From: a virus | IMG/VR virus record: IMGVR_UViG_3300032285_004294 | Coordinates: 1 to 31,282 of that record | Reading direction: 5' to 3' (one strand) | Length of the DNA stretch: 31,282 nt | In this document: piece after piece, positions 17,097 to 25,061 of the stretch | Layout: each line of letters opens with the position of its first letter | Numbering within the stretch: the stretch's first letter is position 1 | Position numbers and translations under genes: made by a program | Notes under the pieces: model-generated | What the model was told of the DNA's origin: nothing | Seen by the model: the letters and a program-made list of their open reading frames with translations, nothing else | Database searches by the model: none

Positions 17097-17363
17097 TTAT
17101 TTAGCCATTCTCTTGCAGGCGCAGTTTCCGCTACGGTGGCGGTCTACGGCACTGTTGCTAATATCATACCCTTCTTCACGCAAAATCTTACCTAAAGTGG
17201 TGTTAGGGACGCGTGTCGGATCATCCTCGGGAGTATTTAAAATTGTAATTAAGTGATCTTTATCTTTTGTCGATAGTTTAGGATCTATAAATAGCATCCC
17301 TATTTTACAGAATTTTTGCCCGGATTCGTCCATGGCATTCTTTAACTTGTCAGCTAGTGACAT
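17097..17363 (-). CDS. Small basic protein with HxR...CxC tail, likely DNA-binding
   Basis: An 88-residue protein. The C-terminal half reads LGKILREEGYDISNSAVDRH, followed by RSGNCACKR. The predicted helix-turn-helix and the closing R-H-R-x-G-x-C-x-C pattern recall small helix-turn-helix proteins of actinophages, some of which are annotated near terminase genes. The ATG has a near-perfect AGGAG four bases before it. An inverted repeat, CTAGTG and CACTAG (17371-17391), overlaps the front edge of that Shine-Dalgarno. It could be a regulator or a packaging factor; no terminase large subunit lies in the window. Confidence 0.6.
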   Translation of the reverse strand: MSLADKLKNAMDESGQKFCKIGMLFIDPKLSTKDKDHLITILNTPEDDPTRVPNTTLGKILREEGYDISNSAVDRHRSGNCACKRMAK

Positions 17364-17370
17364 GTATCTC

Positions 17371-17391
17371 CTAGTGGTTATTGGACACTAG
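17371..17391 (-). promoter_or_regulatory. Hairpin overlapping a ribosome binding site
   Basis: CTAGTG (17371-17376) and CACTAG (17386-17391) are perfect 6-base inverted arms around nine bases. On the minus-strand transcript the second arm contains the first bases of the AGGAG Shine-Dalgarno of the small gene starting at 17363. Folding could therefore limit its translation. The stem is short, so the effect may be slight. Confidence 0.35.
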
Positions 17392-17417
17392 AAAAATACT
17401 ACTACATGTTTTTTAAG

Positions 17418-17747
17418 TTAGCTAGCCTTTTTAACCCTAGTTTTAACAACTTTTACTGGAGAAGTTTTAGTGTTAATTACAAGATCTTTAATTAGTTCTG
17501 TCTCTGCTGAAAGTTTAACTACATGATCCCCAATTAAATTAACTCTATCAGCTAGGGAGCTTCCCCCGTTTTCCCAGAGTTGGTGCTCCACGCGTTCTAG
17601 ACGTTCTGATAGAGTTCTACCAGAGCCATCGACACCGATAGCTTGACTAATACGATTTACTAGACGAAAAGTAGCATACACGCCGCCAAATATCACGCCA
17701 AGGGCTGTAATAACTGCTGCAATGGTAAAAATAATCTCGGTGGGCAT
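17418..17747 (-). CDS. One-TM coiled-coil protein, DUF2746-like, possible holin
   Basis: A 109-residue protein with one N-terminal transmembrane helix (about residues 5-27, IFTIAAVITALGVIFGGVYA). A soluble helical part follows with SERLERVEHQLWENGGSSLA, then heptad-like Leu/Ile spacing and a Lys-rich tail (VKVVKTRVKKAS). This layout matches DUF2746 proteins of actinophages, which are often listed as holin-like or lysis-associated. No endolysin is in the window, so lysis cannot be confirmed. Upstream on the minus strand TATTAT lies five bases before the ATG with only a weak AGG, so a leaderless transcript, common in actinobacteria, is possible. Confidence 0.6.
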   Translation of the reverse strand: MPTEIIFTIAAVITALGVIFGGVYATFRLVNRISQAIGVDGSGRTLSERLERVEHQLWENGGSSLADRVNLIGDHVVKLSAETELIKDLVINTKTSPVKVVKTRVKKAS

Positions 17748-17800
17748 GACCTATAATAGATTCTCTAGAGGGAAACAATTAGATTTGTTCTTCCTATTTT

Positions 17801-17813
17801 ACCCTATTAGGGT
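17801..17813. promoter_or_regulatory. Perfect palindrome, candidate operator
   Basis: ACCCTATTAGGGT reads as two perfect 6-base arms around one T. It lies in the divergent region about 55 bases upstream of the leftward start at 17747 and 75 bases before the rightward promoter. The size and symmetry suit a dimeric repressor. No second identical copy was found by eye. Confidence 0.4.
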
Positions 17814-17886
17814 CGTCCTTATTTGACGCGCTGTTAGTTCAGACCGCCAAAAAGTTTAGGCATTTTGCCTTATTGCGCGTTTCAAC

Positions 17887-17915
17887 TTGCAGTCGCCCGC
17901 ACTCGGGTGTATGCT
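17887..17915 (+). promoter_or_regulatory. Sigma70-like promoter for leader and primase
   Basis: TTGCAG (17887-17892) and TATGCT (17910-17915) are 17 bases apart. The spacer has a short inverted repeat, CCCG and CGGG (17896-17907), which could bind a repressor. Transcription would begin near 17922, giving a leader of about 20 bases before the GGAGAG Shine-Dalgarno at 17933-17938. Confidence 0.6.
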
Positions 17916-17941
17916 TTTTTTATCTATCCCCCGGAGAGCAT

Positions 17942-17977
17942 ATGAATAACGTTAATGACATCGTGGTGGTTGCCTAA
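17942..17977 (+). CDS. 11-codon leader ORF coupled to primase
   Basis: ATG at 17942 follows the best Shine-Dalgarno of the region (GGAGAG, three bases away) and encodes MNNVNDIVVVA. Its stop overlaps the primase start as TAATG. The primase ATG itself has only GGTGG before it. The arrangement suggests that ribosomes start on the minicistron and re-initiate on the primase gene. Alternatively the real translation start of the primase is unusual and this frame is incidental. Confidence 0.45.
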   Translation: MNNVNDIVVVA

Positions 17978-20601
17978 TGAGTACATGGGAATCATCTATT
18001 GGCCGACTATCTACCGGAGCAGATTACTACGCTAAAAAAGGTTGGGTACTTCTTCCCGTACACGGAATTACGTTAGATGGTCGTTGTACATGCGGTAAGC
18101 CTCATGGTGATGCTAAGGATGTTGGTAAACACCCGGCTCTAAATAATTGGAACTCCGAAGCCTCTAGTGATCCCGAAGTAGTTGCTAAATGGTACGAGCA
18201 GAATCCTGATTACAATATTGGCGTTTTTTGTAAGCCATCTGGATTCTTTGCAATAGATATTGACCCGCGATCTGGCGGTGATGAGTCATTTGATATTCTG
18301 GAAGCAAGAGCCGAGGGAGCTATTATCCCCACTATCGAGGCTCAGACCGGTGCGTACACAGTAAATGGAAAAACTGTCCGCGGCCGTCACTTAATTTATA
18401 AATGTGATCCAAATGAAAAATTTCTTGGCAATCTCTCGAAGGAGGGGTTAAAGGGTATAGATATTAAGCACAATGGGTATATCTTGCTCTCTCCTTCGCG
18501 TCACTTTTCCGGGATCTCTTATGATTGGAAGCCTGGTCACGCTCCATGGAATTTTCCAGATGGTCCTGCCCAAGCGCCAGAGGAATTATTAGCAGTACTT
18601 CGAGCTAAAGCTGTACGTAGGGGTAGCGGCAGCACTTATCAAGAGGGCAGCTGGGATTGGCTAGACGACTTAGAGGTCGGTGGGACAAAGGTTGATATTG
18701 AAACTATCCTTAAAGATGGTTTAGTTGAAGGTCAGCGTGCTGTAGAAATCTATCGACTTGCATGCGCATTGGCAAATAAATTTGGCACAACTGACGATGC
18801 TCGTCTAATGATTGAATCTATGATGATTCGCTTTAATGCCGAAATGGTAAACCCCCCTATGGAATTAGAGGGCACCAATTCTCTATTAATGCACACTCAT
18901 CGAGCGATTGATTTTGTTAAATCAAGCCCCAAGATTGATCGAGCTTGGCCTGAAATTAGCAACTGGGTGGAGTCTCAGGGGCAGGAATGGGCGGAGCGTT
19001 CTCAGGCGGAGACAAACTCAATGCAGTCTGCTAGTGCAGAAGTGTCTACAGTATCTAATCCTATTGGCGATGCTGTAAGTAAATCAGCGGAGCAGGGAGC
19101 ATCTGCAAATGATGCTGATGATGGCCTTAATGTACCTAAGGATGCTGACTCGTTGTCCGCTGAAGCGGGTGGGCGCCCTGGCTATCGAACTTTAACTGAT
19201 ACTGGAAATGGTCGTCGACTTATTGATACCTATGGTTCTGTAGTTCGATATACTCCGGGGCTTGGGTGGTTTCACTGGGACAGAGAATACTGGGCACCGG
19301 ATGCTGAAAATCTACAAATTAGTGAACTTGCTAAACGCATATCTCCCGTTATTGCCAGCGAGGTTCTAAACTATGGTGCCGATGAGCAGGATAAGAAGCA
19401 AGAGATTGTAAGTTGGGCTAAGAAAGCTAAATCAAATGCAAGCCTAAGCAATATGGTAACTAGCGCCAATTCCGACCCAAGAATTATCGTTGGGGTGGAG
19501 CAGTGGGACGGTAATGCTCATCTGCTTGGTGTTATGAATGGTGTAATTGATTTAAAAACTGGTAATAAGATTACTGGTGCACCAGATCTTTATATTACTA
19601 AGCGTGCCCCTGTTTCCTATGCACCTGGTCTTAAAAATGTCCGCTGGGAGCAATTCATTGACTTTGCCACTGGCGGAGATAAGGAGTTTCAAGATTGGTT
19701 GCAACGTGCAGTAGGTTACACTCTGACTGGTCTCAGCAACCAAGATGTTTTGTTTCTTGTCTACGGCCCGGCTGGTTCTGGTAAGAATACTTTTGTGGAG
19801 ACAGTATTCGAGGCACTGGGGTCAGAGCAGTATGCTGGTACACTACCATCTGACCAGCTGGCAGCTGGTAATAGTGGTAACTCTTCTCAGCAGTACTACA
19901 TGGCAGAGTTGCGTGGTAAACGAATGATTTGGGTGGATGAGTTGCCTGAAGGTGACCGTATCAATGAAAACCAAATTAAGCAACTAACTGGATCATCTAC
20001 TATTCAAGGTCGTTCTCCAGGTGAAAAGCCGTTTAACTTTAAAGCTCAGGGTAAGTTGTGGATTACAACTAACCACCGCCCTATCATCAATGATGATGCC
20101 ATGTGGCGTCGTCTGCGTCCAATTCCATGGATGAACGTGGCTGAAAAGCCAGATCCAGACTTAAAAGCATATTTGGCTGATCCTGATGGCGGCCTTCCAG
20201 CGGTCCTCTCGTGGGCCGTAGAGGGTGCAATTAAGTACTTAAACTCTCAGGCTAAGGATCCTCTTGGCTGGTGCTCCGTGGTCCACGAGTCAGCATCGAT
20301 TTATCGTAAGAATGAAGACCGTATCGGTATTTTCTTAGATGAGGAGACTAGCAAGTCCGAGGGTGCTTCAGTTCTTGTTAAGAACGTCTACTCTATCTAC
20401 CGTATGTGGTCAGATGAGCGTGGAGAGCGTCCAATGACTCAGATTGCGTTCCAGCGTAAGTTATCGGATCGCGGTATGAATATTACTGGTCAGGGCGCTA
20501 GGGCAGAGATTAAAGATACCCTACTAATGCCTAGAATAGTGCCTAGCAACTCTCAACCAGATTATGGAGCATTATCTAGATTCGCTCAGATTACTAGTTA
20601 A
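17977..20601 (+). CDS. Primase-polymerase / SF3 helicase (D5/P4 type)
   Basis: An 874-residue replication initiator. The N-terminal prim-pol domain has Cys37/Cys39 with His43 and His52 (CTCGKPHGD, GKHPAL) and the catalytic Asp94-x-Asp96 in FFAIDIDPRSGG, then RGRHLIY and DIKHNGYILLSPS. A linker rich in Ala, Ser, Glu and Gln (about 340-400) leads to a D5_N-like region. The SF3 helicase then has Walker A YGPAGSGKNTF with Lys603, Walker B MIWVDELPEG and motif C KLWITTNHRP. It would prime and unwind phage DNA for the Pol I at 5069. It stands alone between two leftward blocks, under its own promoter. Confidence 0.95.
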   Translation: MSTWESSIGRLSTGADYYAKKGWVLLPVHGITLDGRCTCGKPHGDAKDVGKHPALNNWNSEASSDPEVVAKWYEQNPDYNIGVFCKPSGFFAIDIDPRSGGDESFDILEARAEGAIIPTIEAQTGAYTVNGKTVRGRHLIYKCDPNEKFLGNLSKEGLKGIDIKHNGYILLSPSRHFSGISYDWKPGHAPWNFPDGPAQAPEELLAVLRAKAVRRGSGSTYQEGSWDWLDDLEVGGTKVDIETILKDGLVEGQRAVEIYRLACALANKFGTTDDARLMIESMMIRFNAEMVNPPMELEGTNSLLMHTHRAIDFVKSSPKIDRAWPEISNWVESQGQEWAERSQAETNSMQSASAEVSTVSNPIGDAVSKSAEQGASANDADDGLNVPKDADSLSAEAGGRPGYRTLTDTGNGRRLIDTYGSVVRYTPGLGWFHWDREYWAPDAENLQISELAKRISPVIASEVLNYGADEQDKKQEIVSWAKKAKSNASLSNMVTSANSDPRIIVGVEQWDGNAHLLGVMNGVIDLKTGNKITGAPDLYITKRAPVSYAPGLKNVRWEQFIDFATGGDKEFQDWLQRAVGYTLTGLSNQDVLFLVYGPAGSGKNTFVETVFEALGSEQYAGTLPSDQLAAGNSGNSSQQYYMAELRGKRMIWVDELPEGDRINENQIKQLTGSSTIQGRSPGEKPFNFKAQGKLWITTNHRPIINDDAMWRRLRPIPWMNVAEKPDPDLKAYLADPDGGLPAVLSWAVEGAIKYLNSQAKDPLGWCSVVHESASIYRKNEDRIGIFLDEETSKSEGASVLVKNVYSIYRMWSDERGERPMTQIAFQRKLSDRGMNITGQGARAEIKDTLLMPRIVPSNSQPDYGALSRFAQITS

Positions 20602-20640
20602 AAACTAATAATCGTATATGTGAGATAATTAGACGGTACA

Positions 20641-20670
20641 GTTCTTAATACTGATAGGTAACTATAGCCT
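20641..20670 (+). repeat. Intergenic element, copy A
   Basis: GTTCTTAATA, then CTGATA, then GGTA and TAGCCT. The same blocks in the same order (GTTCTTAATA, GGTA, TAGCCT) occur at 30453-30475, with six bases missing after the first block. Both copies lie in the few gene-free stretches. This one ends two bases before the ATG of the small gene at 20673. It could be a phage promoter or regulator-binding site. Confidence 0.4.
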
Positions 20671-20672
20671 CT

Positions 20673-20795
20673 ATGCAACAGAATACGGATAAAAGACCAT
20701 CGTGCAAATGTTCAATTTGCGGAGAAGTTTTTGTAGTTCAATCTTTGGCTAGAATATGCGAAGATAAGCACTCTAAGGAACTAAAATCTAATTAA
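20673..20795 (+). CDS. Small Cys-rich protein (40 aa), possible zinc finger
   Basis: A 40-codon frame starting at ATG. Cysteines at CKCSIC and later at RICEDKH, with a His, could form one zinc knuckle. The tail is Lys-rich. It fills the gap between the primase stop and the convergent oxygenase gene, and its last four bases overlap that gene's stop. The Shine-Dalgarno is weak (TAGGTAA, about 12 bases ahead). The call is supported by composition and fit only. Confidence 0.5.
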   Translation: MQQNTDKRPSCKCSICGEVFVVQSLARICEDKHSKELKSN

Positions 20796-21382
20796 GATTT
20801 CCAAAAAATCGGAGCCATATACTTTTCTCCAGATACTATAATCTTAGATTCGTGAGTGTATGGTGAAATCGATGGAAATACTACAATGCTTCCAGCATCG
20901 GGCTTAATCTGTATTTTCTGATTAGGAAAATTTATTTCCCCGCCTTCATAATCATCATTTAGATATAACACTGCTGAAATAAGCGGATTAATGTTAGAAA
21001 CTCCGTAATCATCTACATGCGGTCCCATATAGGCGCCTGTTACGTATTTAGATATGCTAGATAGGCTAGCGTATGGCAGCTCTATGTTGCACTCTACCGC
21101 GTAGTGCTTAGCTACATCTTTTATGGCATTTTGTAAAGTATTATATACATATAAATCTGCCTCGCTGGCTTCACTATATTTATTAATATCTATATTTTTT
21201 TTATATCCAAATATATAACTATTAATGCCACTGGTTTTCCAAGAATTCCAGTCTGATATTAAACTATATTGACTTGTTCCATCTCGAGGTTCCTCTAATA
21301 ATTTTAAAATTCCCTGAGGATCATTTATTACATTTTTATAATAAAAAATATTTGGATCGAGTTTTTTAAAATTAAACACCAT
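20792..21382 (-). CDS. 2OG-Fe(II) dioxygenase 1, P4H-like
   Basis: A 196-residue oxygenase. The iron ligands are His122, Asp124 and His177, and the 2-oxoglutarate-binding residue is Lys187 (GPHVDDYG, YTHES, SGEKY). The core strand motif LYLNDDYEGGE is shared with the other oxygenases here. The frame extends upstream to 21487, but that start would overlap the next gene by 116 bases. The ATG at 21382 overlaps by 11 and begins right before the conserved part. Lys as the 2OG anchor is typical of prolyl 4-hydroxylases. It is the last gene of the leftward oxygenase run. Confidence 0.9.
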   Translation of the reverse strand: MVFNFKKLDPNIFYYKNVINDPQGILKLLEEPRDGTSQYSLISDWNSWKTSGINSYIFGYKKNIDINKYSEASEADLYVYNTLQNAIKDVAKHYAVECNIELPYASLSSISKYVTGAYMGPHVDDYGVSNINPLISAVLYLNDDYEGGEINFPNQKIQIKPDAGSIVVFPSISPYTHESKIIVSGEKYMAPIFWKS

Positions 21383-22031
21383 TTTTTGAGTTCCAGCCTT
21401 CTCTCTGTATAGCTTGTTCGGCTCGAACTCTTTTAAACTCTTCTTCCCACTCTGCACGTCTTTCCTCAGAGTATTCAGCTTCAGCATAGTCCCAGAAAGA
21501 GACCATGGTATATCTGGTTCCTTCGATTATTTCGGTCACTGAATGCACGTTTTCTATACCTCCTGGAAATGTAATAAACATCCCTGATTCTGGAGCAATA
21601 GATAAATTATGATCTCTAAAGTTTAAATTTCCACCATCATAGTTACGATTTAAATATAATATGCCAACATATTTATTTATTTCAAATGCATTTGGGTTAC
21701 CATCAAAGTCGGAATTATCAGAGTGATCATTGGCATAAGCTCCAGTTTCCCATTTTTGGGCGTGGGATGTATTTGCTTTGACGTCCCTACCGTGCGCCTC
21801 AATTACAGCTTGCTTAAATCTTTCTTTTAAATCTAAAAAGAATGTCTCACCTAATCCAAATTTTGGCAGCTCTGGATCTATTTCAGCGATTCCCATGCCA
21901 TAGGATTGATAGAATGCTACATCGCCCCAGAAGTCACTCTTAGATTCAAAGTACTCTATCATATTTTTGCAGGTATCTTCCGATACAAAATTTTCATAAT
22001 AGATAACGTCATCTTTAAAGTATTTTTTCAT
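21372..22031 (-). CDS. 2OG-Fe(II) dioxygenase 2, with acidic tail
   Basis: A 219-residue oxygenase. The iron ligands are His103, Asp105 and His163, and Arg173 anchors 2-oxoglutarate (NDHSDN, NVHSVT, EGTRY). The N-terminal strand reads IYYENFVSEDTCKNMIEYFE. After the domain, residues 184-219 form a charged helix (SEERRAEWEEEFKRVRAEQA) not seen in the other four, possibly a docking element. The ATG lies one base beyond the aldo/keto reductase stop, so these two are translated in close succession. Confidence 0.9.
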   Translation of the reverse strand: MKKYFKDDVIYYENFVSEDTCKNMIEYFESKSDFWGDVAFYQSYGMGIAEIDPELPKFGLGETFFLDLKERFKQAVIEAHGRDVKANTSHAQKWETGAYANDHSDNSDFDGNPNAFEINKYVGILYLNRNYDGGNLNFRDHNLSIAPESGMFITFPGGIENVHSVTEIIEGTRYTMVSFWDYAEAEYSEERRAEWEEEFKRVRAEQAIQREGWNSKNGV

Positions 22032-22032
22032 T

Positions 22033-23022
22033 TTATCTCTTTGCTAGTCTATTTATAGGGCTGGAGTTTAACAATGTCTCTTCTGAGGTATCGGATACAT
22101 CGCTAAGTATATTATTAATTTTCTCTACCATACTATGATCTATGGATTCTATATTAGTAGCTATCTCAGCTAGTTGTTCTGGAGTTCTGGCTCCTACCAC
22201 TGCGGTGGAGATATTTGAATTACTTAATACCCAAGAAACCATCATTTGAGCAGTAGTTTTGTCGATTGACTTAGATAATTCATGCAATTTTAAAACGGAG
22301 TCTATAGTTCTCTCATTTAAAATATTATTTAAATAATTTGTACTATTACCCCTAACATCCTGAGCAGAAGTTGGGTATTTCCCAGATAGGATCCCCTGGG
22401 CAAGCGGTGAAACCGCCATCTGAGAAATTCCTAGTTCTTTGCATAGAGGTATTAATGAATTTTCTGCATACCTAGCTAGTCCGGAATATCTAACCTGACT
22501 AGTTATAAATTTACTGTAAGCTAATTTTTTTTGATATTCAACTGCATTAGATATTTCTTCGGTAGTCCATTCTGATACGCCTATGTATAGAACCTTACCG
22601 GCGTTTATTAAATACTGATATGTGTCTAATGTTTCTTCAATTGGAGTTAAATTATCATATCTATGAGCTATATAGATATCAATATAGTCAGTTTTTAGAC
22701 GCTTAAGAGATGAATTGACTGAATCAATAATATGTTTTCTAGATAGCCCACTGCCGTTTGGACCACTTCCGGTATTAAAAAATGACTTAGTGGAGATTTC
22801 GTAGTTACTTCTTTTTTTAGTTCCTAGCACGGTACCAAGAAGTGACTCAGCTGATCCACCGCCGTATACATCAGCGGTATCAAACGTGGTAATTCCTAAA
22901 TCTAGTGCTGTCTTAATGCAAGATACTAAGTTATCTTCAGACATCCACTCATTTACTCCCCAGGTTCCATAGGATATTTCTGATACATATAAGCCAGAAT
23001 TTCCTAGCTTTCTATATTGCAT
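22033..23022 (-). CDS. Aldo/keto reductase
   Basis: A 329-residue NAD(P)H-dependent reductase. The AKR catalytic tetrad is complete: Asp48 and Tyr53 (FDTADVYGGG), Lys79 (ISTKSFF) and His120 (IYIAHRYD). Nucleotide-binding elements follow (GVSEWT, and near the C-terminus VVGARTPEQLAE). The frame runs to 23040, but the ATG at 23022 gives the TAATG overlap common in this genome, so it is preferred. AKRs reduce aldehydes and ketones, including sugars. It lies inside an oxygenase run, and a partnership in which an oxidised product is reduced again is possible but speculative. Confidence 0.92.
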   Translation of the reverse strand: MQYRKLGNSGLYVSEISYGTWGVNEWMSEDNLVSCIKTALDLGITTFDTADVYGGGSAESLLGTVLGTKKRSNYEISTKSFFNTGSGPNGSGLSRKHIIDSVNSSLKRLKTDYIDIYIAHRYDNLTPIEETLDTYQYLINAGKVLYIGVSEWTTEEISNAVEYQKKLAYSKFITSQVRYSGLARYAENSLIPLCKELGISQMAVSPLAQGILSGKYPTSAQDVRGNSTNYLNNILNERTIDSVLKLHELSKSIDKTTAQMMVSWVLSNSNISTAVVGARTPEQLAEIATNIESIDHSMVEKINNILSDVSDTSEETLLNSSPINRLAKR

Positions 23023-23639
23023 TAATCCTCGATCATCCAAAAATATCTTCCGAAATACTTATTACCGGACTCAATTAGTTTAGAGGTGTGGTAGTAAGGT
23101 TCTCCAGATGGGAAAATAACTACTGATCCAGCTGCTGGTTTATATTCAACTCCAAAGCTATCAAATACTAATTCTCCGCCTATATAGTCTTCATTTAAAT
23201 AAATAGTGGTAGTGATTAGGGGACGAGGGTTTTGATTTTCTCCCATGGCATCGACGTGAGACGGCATAATTCCGCCTTCATAGTAAAGATGGAAAGATGG
23301 ATCTACTTTAAAGATATTTTTATAGTTTAAAGAGTGTCTTTTCATATAATCTGCAGTTGCTATCTCAAATGCTTCGTTCAATCTGTCTATGACATGTTTT
23401 GAATTTTGGTAGCCAGGCAAAGAAGCATCAACCAGATGTAATGGGTTGAGCTTACGCTCTTTTCCGTAGATTGCATTAGATGAGTTATCTCCGGGGTGCC
23501 AGTCTTCCCAGTTAGCTAGGGGCAACTTATTAGATTCAGAGTAGCTATTTTTAACTACTGATATAAGATCCTCTATGTCCGGTAGGAGGTTTGGATATAT
23601 ATCTACTCCCGGAGCAATTTCAAAAAAATCTTTATTCAT
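23022..23639 (-). CDS. 2OG-Fe(II) dioxygenase 3, P4H-like
   Basis: A 205-residue oxygenase. Iron ligands His128, Asp130 and His184 and the 2OG anchor Lys194 are visible (MPSHVDAMG, YYHTSK, SGNKY). The shared core IYLNEDYIGGEL precedes KPAAGSVVIFPSG. Its C-terminal layout is closest to oxygenase 1 (YxHxSKxIxSGxKYxxxxFW). The ATG start overlaps the oxygenase 4 stop by eight bases. The substrate is unknown; see the fibre genes for one candidate. Confidence 0.9.
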   Translation of the reverse strand: MNKDFFEIAPGVDIYPNLLPDIEDLISVVKNSYSESNKLPLANWEDWHPGDNSSNAIYGKERKLNPLHLVDASLPGYQNSKHVIDRLNEAFEIATADYMKRHSLNYKNIFKVDPSFHLYYEGGIMPSHVDAMGENQNPRPLITTTIYLNEDYIGGELVFDSFGVEYKPAAGSVVIFPSGEPYYHTSKLIESGNKYFGRYFWMIED

Positions 23640-24312
23640 TTGAATTATCTTTATGCTTTAAAATAGTCCAAAAGAATGGGCAAGTATATCTAATTCCAGA
23701 GACAACTTCTGTCACTCCATGAATATAGTTCATATCTCCGGGGAAGAAATATGCAAATCCTGCTTTTGGTTTGAATTTAATTCCTTGATTAGGAAAATAC
23801 AACTCCCCGCCCTCATAGTCATCATTCAAATAGAAAAGACTAGCAAGATCATAGTGCGGAAAATCATTTGGTTTACCAGCATTATCTCCTTCATGTAGTT
23901 CTTTATCAGCATGAGGAAGCTGCTTTTGACCTGGAAACCACCTAACAATTGCAGGTGGAGTTGGTTTAGTTTCTTCTAAATTAAAAAAATCTTGAATAAT
24001 TGGCTGTAAAATATTCATTAGATTTTCTATTATTGAATATACCTCTGGTGACTGCTCTGAGAGCCCCTTTGAGGTCAATACTCGATCTTTCCAGTACAAT
24101 GAGTCATAAATTATGGTTCCATCTTCGTTATACTTTGTGATGGTCTCGTCCCATTGTTCTATGGATCTAGCAAAATTGCTCACAATTTCAAGCTCTTCTG
24201 GGGACATGAAGTTTTGTATCTCTACTATATTGTCACTAGAGTCTCCAAAAAAACCAGATGGTGTTATAGAGACGGGCCTATTTTCATTGCCTAGATTTCT
24301 AATTTCTTTCAT
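23632..24312 (-). CDS. 2OG-Fe(II) dioxygenase 4
   Basis: A 226-residue oxygenase. Iron ligands are His134, Asp136 and His198, and Arg208 anchors 2-oxoglutarate (LPHADKEL, YIHGVT, SGIRYT). The shared strand LFYLNDDYEGGELYFPN is almost the same as in oxygenase 1. Compared with the others, a longer loop follows the first ligand pair (LHEGDNAGKPNDFPHYD), which may shape the active-site lid. A gap of 17 bases separates it from the upstream DUF6065-like gene. Arg here and in oxygenase 2 versus Lys in 1, 3 and 5 divides the set in two. Confidence 0.9.
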   Translation of the reverse strand: MKEIRNLGNENRPVSITPSGFFGDSSDNIVEIQNFMSPEELEIVSNFARSIEQWDETITKYNEDGTIIYDSLYWKDRVLTSKGLSEQSPEVYSIIENLMNILQPIIQDFFNLEETKPTPPAIVRWFPGQKQLPHADKELHEGDNAGKPNDFPHYDLASLFYLNDDYEGGELYFPNQGIKFKPKAGFAYFFPGDMNYIHGVTEVVSGIRYTCPFFWTILKHKDNSNE

Positions 24313-24329
24313 TATTGAATCCTATCATG

Positions 24330-25061
24330 CTAAGAATATACTCGTCGTTCCCAGACTTTTTTCTGGTATATACCACCATTCGGGACTCGATATATGTCCC
24401 TATTTTCTATATTTTTATTATAAATTTCTTCATAATTATTATTAATCTCTATTTCAGATTGCCAATCTTCTCTTTTAAATGGCAGTAACTGTGCGTACGG
24501 CGTTCCCGCTGGAATTACTCCAGTAAAACCTTCTGCTATAAAAAATGGCATTGTACCTGGAAGATTTACCTTATCGTTATCTACAATTCCGCTGGTGCTT
24601 ATAAATGGTAGTTCATATCTATTCATTGGGCTGGTGTACAGTACACTATATCCCTCTGGAACCTGAACTCCCCAATCTACCCACCAAGCAAAATGATCTG
24701 CATAGTACCCACGTGGGTGCACAAACTGAGGCATTGCTGCTCTAGGGGCACAAAAATCTTTAAACTGCGGATCTAAGATTTTTACAGAAATTTTACTATT
24801 TTCATCTAGAAAAAATTCTATGTCGCATGGAGTCTTTAATACATATCCAGTACCCATTACATCAAATACAGCCGGGCATGCTTTCCAGGTTGGAATTTTT
24901 CCACCATCCGGGCCTACCCAGGGCTCCTCGGTGTTTGGATCTATTGCAAATCTATCTGCCTCCCTGTACCACCCCGGCAACGTTTTCATGGTGGGGGATG
25001 GCTTAGATGAGCTGTCATCAGTTAGCCAAGCTCTATTAGCTATAAATCTAATTAAGTTCAT
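24330..25061 (-). CDS. Conserved phage hypothetical, DUF6065-like plan
   Basis: A 243-residue protein without catalytic signatures. Conserved-looking blocks are IPTWKACPAVFDVMGTGY, the aromatic ADHFAWWVDWG, YSVLYTSPMNRYELPF and VIPAGTPYAQLLPFKRE. The plan (a Cys-Pro block, a central P-M-N-R-x-E-L-P strand and a late A-G-T-P-x-A-x-L-L-P strand) parallels the next gene and DUF6065, suggesting tandem relatives of a beta-rich, possibly cupin-like fold. The start overlaps the upstream gene by 14 bases and has GGAAAG seven bases ahead. The function is unknown. The repeated association with oxygenases is what makes it interesting. Confidence 0.65.
   Translation of the reverse strand: MNLIRFIANRAWLTDDSSSKPSPTMKTLPGWYREADRFAIDPNTEEPWVGPDGGKIPTWKACPAVFDVMGTGYVLKTPCDIEFFLDENSKISVKILDPQFKDFCAPRAAMPQFVHPRGYYADHFAWWVDWGVQVPEGYSVLYTSPMNRYELPFISTSGIVDNDKVNLPGTMPFFIAEGFTGVIPAGTPYAQLLPFKREDWQSEIEINNNYEEIYNKNIENRDIYRVPNGGIYQKKVWERRVYS

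Larger units (their letters stand above)
17748..17941. promoter_or_regulatory. Divergent intergenic control region
   Basis: This gap separates the leftward 14058-17747 group from the rightward primase gene. It contains a perfect 13-base palindrome (17801-17813), a small AGGCA/TGCCT hairpin (about 17858-17870) and a good promoter for the rightward gene (17887-17915). No tRNA or other coding frame of note was seen. It could also hold a replication origin, since it lies next to the primase, but no iterons are visible. Confidence 0.5.

Noticed and set aside
17748-17890. tRNA-like stretch in the divergent region
   Set aside because: A GTTCAGA-like string is present but no acceptor stem or cloverleaf can be drawn.
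21383-21487. Upstream extension of oxygenase 1 to the ATG at 21487
   Set aside because: It would overlap oxygenase 2 by 116 bases, and the extra 35 residues are unlike the family. The ATG at 21382 fits gene spacing and domain start.
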